Shown piece by piece: positions 1 to 11,950 of a stretch of 64,000 bases of DNA. Source of the DNA: Tetracentron sinense (lineage: Eukaryota; Streptophyta; Magnoliopsida; Trochodendrales; Trochodendraceae); assembly GCA_015143295.1 (NCBI GenBank), contig CM026559.1:21528826-21592825 (forward strand). The letters run 5' to 3'. The translations under genes and the position numbers were made by a program. The first letter of the stretch is position 1. The number at the start of each line of letters is the position of its first letter. The notes beneath the pieces were generated by a model, which saw nothing but the letters and a program-made list of their open reading frames with translations, was not told the DNA's origin and did not search any database.

Positions 1-59
1 CTACTAAGCATAATGACCCTAATATCATACCAGTTGGAGGAGGAACCAAATACTCTACC

Positions 60-631
60 GTTATAACTGGATTCTGGTGAATCCGGTTATGCCCCTGAGG
101 TCACTATGTGTCCCCTTTGACACCCCTTAACTGTGGTTAAGATTCACCCACCTAGGGGCGGAGCCAGGATTCTCTTGTGGGGGAGGGGGGGCCTAACAAT
201 GGGGGTTCGGGGGTGTAGGCCCGATTTATGTTTTTGGGGCCTAGTCATGGGACATCGCCTCTGTTTGTGTCCGTTTTGTAAAGAAAATCTTTTCTTCTCA
301 AAAATTCGCCCAAGGGGGCTAGAGCTCCCCGTCCTCCGGCTCCAGCTCTACTTCCAGCTCCACCCCTTTCCCAGGCTACACCCTTATTATTGCTATAGTA
401 AAAAAAAAATTCAAAATTTCAGGGGGGTTTGAAGCCCCCCCGGGCCCCATGTGGCTCCGCTAGTGCACCCAACCATCCTTGTTTTATAGAAAAAAATATT
501 ACAAATATTAAAAATTATGTTTTTCTAAAAACTAAGGATGGGTGGGTGAATCTTAACCACAGTTATGGGGTGTCAAAAGGGACACGTAGTCACCTCGGGC
601 ATAACTCAGATTTGCCAAGTCCAGTTATAAC
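60..631. mobile_element. Foldback MITE, unit A copy
   Basis: Two arms of about 90 bases are inverted copies of each other, starting GTTATAACTGG at 60 and ending CCAGTTATAAC at 631. They also share the inner motif around TTAACTGTGGTTAAGATTC. The short AT-rich loop lies near 485-530. No clear target-site repeat flanks it, so the superfamily is unassigned. The left arm is interrupted by a hAT-type MITE (153-465). The unit B copy lies at 35995-36179 plus 50104-50168, split by the Tekay element. The element at 5827-6169 shares the inner arm motif, so the two may be related subfamilies. Confidence 0.75.
153..465. mobile_element. hAT-type MITE nested in the foldback MITE
   Basis: A 313-base element with ends TAGGGGCGGAGCCA and, on the other strand, CACTAGCGGAGCCA. 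The GGGGCGGAGCCA-type terminus is characteristic of plant hAT elements. The flanks carry an 8-bp target-site repeat, CACCCACC (145-152) and CACCCAAC (466-473), with one mismatch. Unit B has a single uninterrupted CACCCACC at the same place (about 36070), which is the empty site. There is no coding capacity; open frames here run through the MITE ends by chance. Confidence 0.85.
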
Positions 632-1695
632 CATAGAGGATTTGGTTCAATTGGAGTATCGAAATGGTCCAAATTGTAGAACAGCCATAGCTTCATTGCA
701 AAATGAACTGACTGGACAGATACGGTCCGTGTCTCGGACCTAGTGCTAAGCTATCAATTTGGGGCTCAAAATAATACTGAACCAAGAAGCACCAAAGGAA
801 AGAGCATTTAGATCCAGAAACCTAGCGTAGACTAGTGCACCACATAGAATAAAAGAGATCGAAATGACCATGAAAAAAAATAGAAACCTCGGATCAGATG
901 AGCAAGTATTCAATGAAGAATGTCAAGAAGTCGTAAACTACAAATACACTAAACAACTACGGCAATAGATAGTTTTTTAGCCCAAGAACAAGACTCATGC
1001 AGTCATGAGAATGGGACTGTAAAATCTTTGTTAGTTTTTGAAAGAGGTATCTGTCAATCCACATGCTTCCCATGATGTCAATTCATATTCTACCTTGACA
1101 AACTCAAAATCTAATTGAGACAAAGACAGTTTCTAAAATGTCTCCAGGTATTTGTCTATCAGCTTCTACTTGTTTTGATTGGTTTCCAAAAATCCTTCAC
1201 CGTGTGAAAATTGATCAATACTTGGAGGAAATTCATAATTATCTTGTATAAATGAAAACTTTAAATTATTATCTTCTATAAATAGAAAGTAGTAATAAGT
1301 ATTCTCTCTAAATGGAAAGTAGTAATAATTATCTTCTCTAAATGGAAAATTATCTTTCCATTAGGTGGCAGGAGGATTTTGCCCTCAAATGGTTTCTTCT
1401 AAATGCTGAGTATTCTACCAGTCTATAAATCTTCCAAATGAAATGGAGCTAGATGACTCTAATAAAGTCTCTTTCAGTTGGGCTTTATCTTATTATGTCT
1501 TCTATCATTTCTGTTTCTTCCAACTCATATGGAGGGGTGGGGGTTAAGTTTGGTTTTCTCTACCAAAAATACAAGATGGAAGAGAATCTTGGCGTGCACG
1601 ATCGGATCAATGATTTACCAACGGTTGACTCCTTTGGAGGGAACTCTGAAGCAAAGCAAGACAAGCAGAGGTGCAACGAAACATGCGATAGGGTT
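632..1695. other. Non-coding duplicated DNA, left flank of the LARD
   Basis: It is about 96% identical by eye to 50169-51220. I recognise no gene. Around 1240-1350 there are three or four imperfect copies of a short unit containing TCTCTAAATGGAAAGTAGTA. Two overlapping frames near 1453-1782 run on into the LTR that begins at 1701 and are not credible genes. Confidence 0.5.
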
Positions 1696-1700
1696 ATGGC

Positions 1701-2298
1701 TATTGGATTTATTTTATATTTGTGTTTCAAATTTTTGTCTTTTAAATCTTTAATTTTGTACTTGTTTTTATTTTTATTTTAGATGACTTTTATTTTTTGT
1801 AACTCATTTCATTAGTGGGCTGTTTCATGGGTTATGAATGCTTATTATCATCATGGTAGAGAAATCTCTATTATAAAAGGAGTTTAATCTCTAAGGTTTC
1901 TTGTAAGGAAGGTTTTCATCTCTAAGATTTTTGTAGAGAAAAGTGTCTTTTTATCTTTTATCTTTCATTTTTTGAGTTTAGTTTTCTTGAGTTGGGTGTC
2001 ATATCAGAAGTTCATTAGTGAGTCTAATTTGCGAGTACACGCTATTAGACCCCGCGACTGTTAAATCCTGGAGATCGGCCACCATAACCCGTTTGCATAA
2101 ATGAGATACTCCAAGGGGGGTGAAATCGGTCTTAAGGACAGAGATTTTAGTATCGTGCCTCAGCTGAAATTCTAATCGATAAGTTTTTTCAGGATTTTGT
2201 TAAATTGATATTGACAAAATACTTTTATTTTATATACAATCTTTAAATTTCATTTTCATATCTGTTAGAATGTTTAATAAGCTCTAATTTTTGTAACA
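1701..2298 (+). repeat. 5' LTR of the LARD-like element
   Basis: Aligns over its whole length with 11951-12567 and with 57778-58394. Shared features are a CTATTATAAAAGG-type TATA region near 1870, a GGAGATCGGCCACCATAAC block and CTCCAAGGGGGG near 2110. It is diverged from the 3' copy by clearly more than 5%. The corresponding LTR is missing from unit B. Confidence 0.7.
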
Positions 2299-2722
2299 AT
2301 CTGAAGACCGATTTGTTATTGAACATGACGATAGATGAATAATACTATAAATAAGTATGATCAATAATCTTAAGCTGCTTAAATAAGGGTGGTGATAGGT
2401 GCAAACCAACTTTTGGTGTTATATACTAAATATAAAGAAATTTTCAATTAAACAAGAAAAAGGCAAAACTACCCTTGATCTCTTCTTCTTCATCCTTAAT
2501 AGTGTCTATATCCAAAAGAGACGAGAGATGTAGCAAAGAAAGAAGAGAGTCTCGATCTCTGAAAAAATGGGCACTTGTTGGCATAGAGTGTTCTGCACAT
2601 GACCCTTCGACACCGAGATGCCACGATAGCCGAGAAGCGACAGCCCCAAAGCTGATACCCAAACAGTAAAAAGTTAAAATCCATAACGGAAGACACGCAA
2701 ACATAAAGCCACTTTCAAAGTA
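2299..2722. other. LARD interior before the Helitron
   Basis: Non-coding AT-rich sequence following the 5' LTR. Short overlapping frames on both strands (2444-2704) mirror each other and show no family signature. I see nothing else assignable. Confidence 0.35.
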
Positions 2723-4944
2723 TCTATTACCTACTACTAAGGCAGAGTTTCTCCTCTCCTTCTACCACATAGGACTACACCTTCATGCCACTTGTCAAGC
2801 CACATAGGATTCTAAATTCCTATCATTCCATCTTTCCAAATAGTCTTTACGTCTTCATGAATAGGCTTTACATTTATCAAAAAAACGTTTTACCAGTCGT
2901 TCATGTCTTTACTCTTTACATCTTCCCATAATGTAAACGGTTACGTGTTTGATTGTTATTTAGATTAGAGCGTGACACTCGGGAGGTAGAGAAGGGTTAT
3001 ATGTGATTTGATGAAACGTTTACTTGATTTCAATGTTAACGGTTTAAAATCTCTAAAATATTCCTATCATGTGGTGTTGGTAATTCACACCGAGTCTGTA
3101 ACGTTCCTCCCAGCTTTTAACATCTTACACGACTCATCTGCCTCTCTCAGTTACATTCTATTCCATTAAACTTTCACTTATTTCATTTTAATGTCCCATA
3201 GGCCTGTTGATGACAGAATGGTCTGCTGCGTCTGGTTTTCTCCCTTCTGCATCAATGGAATTGGATCTTCAAGAACTTACGTAAGTTTCAAAGCTTTAGT
3301 TTATATTTTACATATATCTTTTACTTTCTGTTTAGGAGGTTTAAAAGTAATAGCCACCACCACCCATGACTGTAACACCAAGCTCTTACTCATCATGGTT
3401 AGTATAATACTAATCTCTAGACTATTTCAACCTTTCCAATTCTCATTTTCCCCTAAATTATTATCACATACACATCTAATAAACACCATATATCAATTAA
3501 AAAATCTGACTCTTTCTCTCCCCAGTGATCTATCAAAGTCGCAAAGAAAATATTTTCTTGGGTTTTCAGATTTCATTGGGTCCTCCATTCGTCCCTTTTT
3601 CAGTTTCGAAAATTTAGATTAACATTATTACGTTTTGAAAATCTTTCTTCTTATTATCAAATACGCCTCCTTTTATTTTAGCTACTCCATCCCATTCTCT
3701 TTCTTCATTTTTATTTTTTTTGATCTGTGTATTCTTTTCTGAAAAAATACCAACAAATTAAAGGTCCTCTATTTCACCATTTTAATATCAACTTTGAATC
3801 CTCCAAGTGGATTCAATTCAACGAGAATTGGGCATGTTACAACATTTGTGTTGTCCCTTTTTTTTCTCATTTATACGCTGTCAAAGCTTTTCCCTATTTA
3901 TTTATTTTCTTTATTTCCAATTCAGTAAATGCAGTTAACAATTTCCTTTGTATTAAGCATCATCTGTGCTTTGTGGTTTTATAGTAGATGCGTATCTCGA
4001 TCCGTATTGGACGATAGCAATCTTCTCGACCATCTATTCCAAGGTAAGATCTGCACATTGAAACCTATGAACAAAAAATTAATAACATATTAATACTTGG
4101 TGGATTTTAATGTGTTTGCAATTGTTTTCTCCCCTTGGAGGAGGAGGCTCTATCCGCGTGATCCTTATCCCTAAAGCCAAACTTCCGAAAATCATGGTTC
4201 CAGTGGTTTTCAAGTCATCATATTTTCTTCTTAAGTTAGGGTGTCTTTGGTTACTGATTGTGATTGTTGAGGATGCTAGGGAAAGGTGGTGATTGAGCTA
4301 TATAAGATTAAAGGGATAGCTATATTGTAGCGAGTACCAATTAACCTAAGCATGGTGAAGAGGTTTGATATGGAGTGTGGTTGTGGCTATTCAAAAAGAC
4401 ATTTATTTAATAACTAAAAAAATGAACCATGTAATACCATATCATATTCCGAGAAAACCCAGTTCTTTATCTTCGAAACGCATAAAAAGATATTAAAAAG
4501 AATAGTCTGTATAACGAACTATCGTTCATTTTATAGACTAGAAGTAATTTGAACGAGAAGTTAAACATGCATGCCCTGAGAAGGTTTTCTTTTTATTCTG
4601 GACGACATTCTAACATCATCTTAATATCTTCTTTGGTCACCAATTATTCTTAGAAGAAAACTCAATTATATTCTCTTGAGATTCGAATCTTATTTCCCAT
4701 TGCTGAAAGCTGGGAGCAGAATCATGCTTGCATATTGGTGTTTGTTGCTCTAAAATAGCAACAAAAAATCATTTTCTTAGGTGGTTGCTACTCCAAGGTG
4801 GCAACAAAGATCATGGGTGATTGGTGCTCCAATATGGTAGAATAATATATTGTCCTTTCTTAGTTGTGTGGTGGCTGTTCTAACTTCGAAAGAACCAGAT
4901 TCTTTTCTTCCTACAACTCGTGCATCGCACGGGCCGTTTGCTAG
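2723..4944 (+). mobile_element. Non-autonomous Helitron
   Basis: The 5' end is TCTATTACCTACTACTAAGG preceded by A. The 3' end is CTAG (4941-4944) followed by T, as expected for insertion between A and T without a target-site repeat. About 11 bases before CTAG lies a short hairpin, CGTGC-ATC-GCACG (4919-4931), the typical Helitron 3' signal. At 2.2 kb it shows no Rep/helicase motif and is presumably mobilised in trans. Inside are two exon-like patches followed by splice-donor-like bases: one ending at about 3280 before GTAAGT, the other about 3986-4043, which could read DAYLDPYWTIAIFSTIYSK between AG and GTAAG. These may be captured gene pieces, but I could not name a parent. Confidence 0.75.
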
Positions 4945-5826
4945 TATGCACTATACAGATCTTAATCTTTACAAGTTATTATATAGAAAACAGGAAAAAA
5001 AACAGAGAGTCTTCAAGGCTATTGAGCACTATTATTTGATTTGATGAAATCAATTTTAAGACGAATCCATTGTGATCACTGCGTATTGGTAGATCACTGC
5101 GGATTGGTTGATTGAAGCATAACTAGCAATCCAATTAGGATAGAGAACGTGTTTGTCGCAACTGGCAAAAATGAGATGATAGAGCAACATATTCGACATG
5201 AGCATAAGCACCCTTAGAGACCTCCCCTACTATCTTCAAAAAGTCCATCTTGCTTCATTAACAGTCTCCAAAAGGGAAGAAGACGCCATGGGCGTCCTTG
5301 TTGTGGTTATAATTTACAGTGGAGGAAGGAAGGAGGGTAGCAATGAAACCTCTAACTCGTGGTGTATGAACTTGGATTTGGAGTTCCCCAATGAGAATTC
5401 CTAAAAAGAAGCTGATCGACGCTCAAATCGATTTGGGGCATGTTGGTTCTCGGTTTTGATGAAGCGATTAAATAAATTTTCATGCCCGGTCTGAGATAAA
5501 AGCCATGCAAATTTGTTGCGATCGTGGCCGTGACATCATTCAAGGCTTCATGATGGAGATACCGTCGGGTGAGATTTCCTTTCGAAAATCTTTTGGATTG
5601 CAAAATGAATGCTTGCCGAAATAGCAGTAGGAGTGAAGAGAAAAAAAAAAAAAAAAAACCTCATTCCTTATGGTTTGTGAGTTTTTTTTTTAGGTTGAAG
5701 GAAGAGTTAATAGAGGTCTTAAATTTAAATTTAAAGGTGTTTGCTTGGAATGCTCTGAATTACCATAACGCATGGCCATTTTTATTAAGCATTGAAGCTC
5801 TCTTTGGCAAAACGTGAGCTAGAAAA
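4945..5826. other. LARD interior with a frame conserved between the duplicate units
   Basis: From about 5085 this matches 51226-51950 in unit B. A minus-strand frame (5352-5603, 83 aa) has an open counterpart at 51434-51799 (121 aa); both share the stretch NDVTATIATNLHGFYLRPGM. The frame stays open in both, but I do not recognise the protein and saw no start context or exon structure. It could be a gene fragment or chance conservation between young duplicates. Confidence 0.35.
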
Positions 5827-6169
5827 GGCTCAGGATCCTCTCGAGTTCAACTCGAAAGAATCCCTTGAGTTGGAACCCCTAGAGGTCGCCATGTGTCTCC
5901 TTTGACACCCCTTAACCATGGGTAAGGTTCACCCATCCATCCTTGGTTTTTAAAAAAAAATATTAATTCTTTTTTTTAAATTAAAAACTTTTTTTAATAT
6001 TAAAAAACTCTAAAATCAGTTTTTTAATTTAAAAAATAATAATTAATATATAAAAAAAAACCAAGGATGGATGGGTGAACCTTACCCATGGTTAAGGGGT
6101 GTTAAGGAGACACGTGGCGGCCTGTAGGGGTTCCAACTCAAGAGATTCTCCCGAGTAGAATCGTGTGCC
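5827..6169. mobile_element. MITE with long inverted arms and 9-bp target-site repeat (Mutator-like)
   Basis: About 115-base arms are inverted copies around an A/T-rich loop (5945-6060). The ends are GGCTCAGGATCC on the left and, on the opposite strand at the right, GGCACACGATTC. The flanks are GCTAGAAAA (5818-5826) and GCTAGGAAAA (6170-6179). Unit B has one GCTAGAAAA (about 51953) and no element, which gives an empty site. A 9-bp duplication fits Mutator-like MITEs. The inner arm motif around GGGTAAGGTTCACCCATCC resembles the foldback MITE at 60-631. Confidence 0.8.
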
Positions 6170-7346
6170 GCTAGGAAAAGAAAGTTGAAGATTCCTCATT
6201 AAATGCATAGTACTGAAAAGCAAAGAATGGTTAGGAGTGGTCTTTCTAATTTTTGAGAGCTTCAACTCATTTTGCCTTTTAACTCTCTATTCTTTGAGAG
6301 CTTAGTCCAAGTTGGGCCGTATGCTATAAAGCCAAGCTAAGTCACGGGCCTTTTAATGTGGTAGTTGCGTATCAAGTCTAGCCAGGCTGAGCTGAGCGGA
6401 ACCATAATTCAAGTAGACTCAAAACAAAGTTGGGCCTTTGCCGTGTGAAACATACACACAGTGTTGCTTGCCTTCGCATTTTTTTGCAGTATTGGATTTG
6501 TTATAATCTGATTTCATATCTATTTGAACCGTCATGCTCTTGAAAATTATGGGAACAAAGTAATGATTGGGTTGCAGTTAAAAAATGAAAAATCTGAGTA
6601 CAAATCTATTACGAAAACGTTACAAATAAATGGTCGGATTTTCGAAGCCCAAACTCTTTATATTATCAGTTGATTACTTGTGAAATTATATGCTATGTTT
6701 ATAGCCATATATGATTCTATGACTTGCTAAATTGTAATAGCTATAAATGGTTGGACACAAGTAAGAGAATAAAACTGATTATATGAAATTTGGAGAGTCA
6801 GATAACCTACTTTAAATTATTTTAAGATATGTGATTGTTTAGTTATGATAAGACTAAATAATTTTTAAAATAATAAAATTAGGACATGGATTAAGGAGAT
6901 GTGCCTTATTGCTTTTATCATAAACAATAAGATATATAAAAAAAAATACAAAAAATTTAGATCTTGATAATAATGTGATAATAGAATTGAGGAAGCGGAA
7001 AATTCTTTTCCTTCAATTCTGATTAATGTGGGGGTTTATAAAAAAAATCAAGATCTAAATGAAATTAGTATTTATAATCTCAGTGTACCATCTTCAAATG
7101 AAGGAGATAATGTAAGGTAGAATGACATGCTAGTGTAATGGGTAATTTGCTCGAATATTGCATATGCAATTGGAGATATAAGTATATACTAAAGTAAGCC
7201 TAGTAATGAGCATTGGAATGCAATTAGCAGAATTCTGGAAAAAAAAGGAAAACTATTGAATATAAAGTTACTAATTGGCTTGAGGTGATGCACTGTTGGA
7301 GAATAGCATTCTTTAAGTTCCATCCTATGATGTGGATAATGCATAA
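6170..7346. other. Non-coding AT-rich LARD interior, shared with unit B
   Basis: Closely matches 51955-53133. No frame, RNA gene or repeat array is recognisable. Poly-A and poly-T runs differ in length between the copies. The 3' part near 7030-7130 continues across the solo LTR into 10032 onward. Confidence 0.45.
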
Positions 7347-10031
7347 TATAAGCACCCAATTTTTATACCCTGCTTAACCATGGTTAACCACCCTTAACCA
7401 TGGTCGTCCCCAGCTAAGTCCCTAACCAAACCGTAGACCGAACTCTACGTGAACCACAGGCCAAACCCTAGCTAAACCCTAGGTATACCCTAAGCCCTTG
7501 CTAAAACCCTAGGTATGCCCCAAACCCCAGATAAACTCTAGCTATACCCTATACCCTAAATCTTAGGCAAACCCTAGAACCAAAACCATTCGGGCTCAAG
7601 GCCCATTAGCAATCCCTAAGCCTCAACCCTAGGCTAACCCTAGCAAAACCCTAGGTCTAACCCTAAGTAAGCCCTAGACCTAACCTAACCTAGCCTAAAC
7701 CCTAGCCAAACCTAGTTATGAGTCCCATGGGCTCAAGGCCCATTAACCAAGCCAAACCCCCAAAACCTTGAGCCAAGGCCTTTGGTGGGCCCAAACTTGG
7801 GCCCACAAACACTCTAGGGTCCACTTGGGTGGGGCCCACCTTCAAAATTCAAAAATTAGGTGCCAAATACCCTAAATGGGCAAAGCCTATCTTGCTTTCA
7901 ACCCAAGTGTGCGAGGGCATGATCCATTTGAGCAAAATCAGGGATTGGCGGTAAATGGATTACCGCCATTCCCATGTTGCACTGTTATGGGAATGGCGGG
8001 AATCAGTTCAACGCCATTCCCTATTTCTGCAAGTTTGCATATCAACAGCTCCTGCACCACCTTGGGCCCACTCCCATTGGTTCCTCACGCCACCCTAAAT
8101 GCCCATACTACCCATGTGGCCTTCCCTTCCATTCTATAAAGCCACCCTCACCCTCCACGGTTTGGGCATTCCTTTTTTCTCTAGTGAAACCCTGTTTCAT
8201 TTTTTCCAGCCTTCACCGTTCATCTCAGTCAAGTCTTGGACTTTCCTTAACATCTTAGACCACCCCGAAGTCGACCCAAGCCACCCCAGGCCCTTCACCA
8301 ATCCTACAGCAGTGCACCACTGTGGAGAGCAAGCTTGGGTAGGGAATCCCCTACCCCTTTTTCATTTTTTGCAAAAAATTAATGTAAGGACCCCTGGTCC
8401 CGATTTAACCATAGGCATGGGGGAACCCCCTTGAGGCCTAACTTGGGTTAACAGCCCCCTAGCATGCATGGTTAGTCCCCACAGGATCTAGGGGTCCCTC
8501 AGTCTATGAGGGAACCCTTGGACCCTAGCTGGTACGGCCCTCGTAAGGGGAAATCATTTTTCAAACCTCTAAATAGCGGTAGAATATCTACCGCAATTTT
8601 TGATGTTCTCTGTAACCAACCTCTTAACCCTAGTTAGTTGAGGCCCTGGTCAGTTCTAGGGCCATGGTTAGGTTGCCTTGACCCTTGGCTATACCCCTGC
8701 AAAAAATTTGAGACCCTAACTCAACTCTTAACCAGGGTTAGTTTTGCTTTAAACCAAGTCAGTCATCTGGGCAGTAAACTATTTACCGCTAGACCAGAAA
8801 ACCAAAGCTTTCAGGTTGGCGGTAATATGTTTACCGCCAATACAGGCTTTCTTGGCAGTGTCTTTATGCCCCTATGGGGCCTACACCTCTCATACTTTTG
8901 GACCCACACCAGGTCAATTGGATTCCCTGCACTCCAGACTATCTATCTTTGGTTTCGTTTTTCCCTGGGTCAGTCCTTAGCCTCAGTTAAAACGCCTGCA
9001 AAATTGGTTTAAAATGTGATAGAATGGAGGTAATCCGATTATCTCCATTTTTTATTTTCATTTTTAATGGGCTTTGTGTAGGGCTCAGACCTGGTAGGAG
9101 ACCATTCTAGGCGCTGCTATACCCTCCGGGCCTATTCTTGACCAAACTGAACCCTTAACCATGGTTAAAACTATATTGGGTTAACTTTTAACCATGGTTA
9201 AGCACTCCTTAACCCCAAAAATTCTGAAAATATCATTAAAAAATCAGAAATATTCATTGGATCCCAGATATGTCCTCCGTGACCATTTTCACCTTGGCTA
9301 GAATGCTTAACTATGGTTAAACCCTATGTCTGGTTAACTTTTAACCATGGTTAAACATTTCTTAACTAACAAAAAATCTGGAAAAATAAAAAAAAATATA
9401 AAAAGACAAAAAAATCATTTCCTGGACTTTTTACCATGGTTAGCAGTCCTAACCATGGTTAACCCCCATTTAACCTCGGTTCGCAAACCCTAACCTTGGT
9501 CAAACTCCTTTTTGGGCCTACCGAGCCTAAACCCTAGTTACCGGACTAAACCTAAACCTATCGGGCTCATACCTTGCACTTGACCACCCTCAGTCAACCA
9601 AACCCTAGTTTACCGGACTAGCTTGTTAGTCACCCTTGGTGCATAAACACACACCCCTTAGCCTTAGCACGGGCTCATGTGCTAGAATTATGCTCGGTCT
9701 GATCTCACCCCTATGTGAGTACGTAGGCAACCCAACCCGAGTTCGACCCTAGTTAGCTCTTATTTATTAGATTAGTATCACTTTAAACACTTATGCATTT
9801 TTATCAAACTTGACAGCAATTGGCTTAATCTTAGGGAGTAGGTAATAATTGAAAAATGGAAGCCTGGGGGTGCCTAACACCTTCCCCAGACTTAACCGAA
9901 CCTCTTACCCGGATCTTAATAGTAAACTAAGACCTTATCCAACTTCCCGGGCACTTATCCCTTTTGAATGAATAGGTGCTGACTCGAAACCCACCCGTGA
10001 GATTTTTAGGGAGTGAAATCCTGTGTCCACA
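7347..10031 (+). mobile_element. Solo LTR of a Tat/Ogre-like gypsy element, unit A
   Basis: A 2,685-base LTR begins TATAAGCACCCAATTTTTA and ends GTGTCCACA, between CATAA (7342-7346) and CATAG (10032-10036), a likely 5-bp target-site repeat with one change. Its last 250 bases (CTTAGGGAGTAGGTAA, GGTGCCTAACACCTTCCC, ACCTTATCCAAC) match in order the same region of the Tat-like LTRs at 12937-18611, placing it in the same broad group. The U3 portion is rich in AACCCTAG-type runs (7440-7720) and in TTAACCATGGTTAA palindromes. Since unit B has it too (53134-55859), it inserted before the duplication. Confidence 0.7.
7440..7720 (+). repeat. Degenerate telomere-like AACCCTA-rich stretch inside the solo LTR
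   Basis: Many AACCCTAG and AAACCCTAGG runs at irregular spacing, interspersed with GTATACC and GCTAAA. The counterpart is at 53220-53490. The irregular spacing and the position inside an LTR suggest retroelement sequence rather than an interstitial telomere. Confidence 0.6.
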
Positions 10032-11950
10032 CATAGGATATGTGATGTTTAGAGATTGAGGATTTCCTTTTAATGAGATCTATAGCTCTTCCGAGTGGGA
10101 TATATGGTCACATAGATATCCTTGATAGACTCACCTTTATAATTGTATGTTAAGGAGACATATAAGACGTAGTGTATCTTAACTAGAGTTAGAGACTCTT
10201 AATATCATGGTCTAGACTTTGCCATTATATTATAAGAATGTAAAATAATGGCTAGACCTCATTTTCAAATGGGATGATATTTGCAAATGAATTTTGTTTC
10301 ACTAACAAGAGTGAATCAAACTCATGAAATTATGATTATGCATGATTTATCTTTTTGATGCATGTGAAAATCATAAAGAATATAGTTTCTAGTTCATTAT
10401 TAGAAATAATAATATACATGATTTCAACACTAGAATGTGTGAAGTACCATAAATTTTATGTGGGGGAACCTATCATTTCTACACGTTGTATGATTAAAAT
10501 AGCTTAAGCAAGACTCCGTATGAGGTATTAAAAAACAAAAAAAAAACTTTGCATATTTGGAAGGGTGGGGGTATCTTGCTAAGTGGTACAATTTAATTGC
10601 TTTTGTTAGTCATGTTAAAACATATACTGTGACTCAAGTGAGGAAGATGAGAATATTAGACTTGGGTAAATAGCTAAAGGAGTGTGGCTATCTATTGTTA
10701 CCGGTTCCTTAACCGACAAATTTGATAAGTGTCGATATGTGTATATAATGGGTTTCCAAGCAGCCTAGTAAAACATATGTTTATATGTCAATGATATGTT
10801 ATGAGAATAAACCTAAAGTTTAGTTATAACCTAGAGTTATGAGAATTATATGTCAATGATTTAGTCATATAAATTTGACATGGTAGAATCAAAATGTAAA
10901 TTTGGTTGTGATAACAAAAATTTATATATTTGAGGATATTATTATCTTTATGAGATCAAAAATTTCAGGTGGATTTATTCAGCCTTGTTGGTGGCGATAT
11001 CTCTTGGAAATCATCCTAGCAGACAAATCTCATTCCACTATAAAGCTTGAATTGCATGCTTGTAGAGTGGAGATCAAAAGAAGGTGAATGGTTTAGAATC
11101 TTATTTGTTGCAAAAATAAGAATAAGATCCACTTTGGAAAAGAATTATATTTATAATGAGAATCTTGACATATCCGTCAAATAAAGTATTATGTTAGTCA
11201 TTTTACAAGTGAATATCATGTATATGGTTGTACTGCAAATGATTATCTTGCAGGTGATTATCCTGTAGATTTTTATCCTACAGGTGGTTAGTTAATTACT
11301 CTAGGAGAGAGTAATTTCAGTGCGGATTCATAATTTGTTGGACTAGCTGATAAATGAACATCGAGGGGGATGGGGCATAAGCCTATTACATGAATGAAAG
11401 TGATGACAACCCAACCTATGTGAATGGAGATCCCAGGAAGTAGGTTCAATGGGTAAAAACAAGTCACTGGACCATTCGATGAAAGCACTATCATATTTGA
11501 TAGTCCCTCTCTATGGTGTAGATAGTGCTAACTGTAACAGTGTGAGGTTGAATTAAACTCTTAATGTATCCATATCCTTTATAGGTGGTGTGTTTAGTTA
11601 CAGTACACACTTGATGGATTCACCTATATGAGTGTAGAAGTGGGGCCATTTATGAGAATTCAGGCAAGTTCTGTAGAGCACTCATGAAAATCCAGGAAGG
11701 GTACAAGGCCGAAACGTACGAAACTATTAGAACTCATTTGATATAGAGATTATTGTGTGTGGCATCCGCAACCGATTTACAATAAATGCTTTTGGTTCAA
11801 AGAATATTATTTCACCAAATTCCAGTAAATCCTGTCTTGCTTACACTAAGTATTGATTCAAAATCCATAAGACATACATCAATACCAATGCACTTCATTT
11901 TCATGGCTACCAAACTCGTTTGTTTTTTAAAATTTGTATCATGAGGTGAT
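10032..11950. other. 3' interior of the LARD-like element, unit A
   Basis: Matches 55860-57777. The part from about 11340 to 11900 (GGAGATCCCAGGAAGTAGG, TACAATAAATGC, AGAATATTATTTCACCAAAT) looks like the conserved non-coding 3' section of plant LARD-type elements. No gag or pol motif is visible, and the short frames here are not conserved as frames in unit B. Confidence 0.5.

Noticed and set aside
133-743. Frames of 99 and 104 aa at the window start
   Set aside because: They run across the ends of a hAT MITE and a foldback MITE and are disrupted in unit B.
3191-3984. Genes of 143 and 85 aa inside the Helitron
   Set aside because: Composition is AT-driven, no family motif is seen, and exon-like patches nearby do not join them sensibly.
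7440-7720. Interstitial telomere
   Set aside because: The heptamers are irregular and lie inside an LTR found in both duplicate units.
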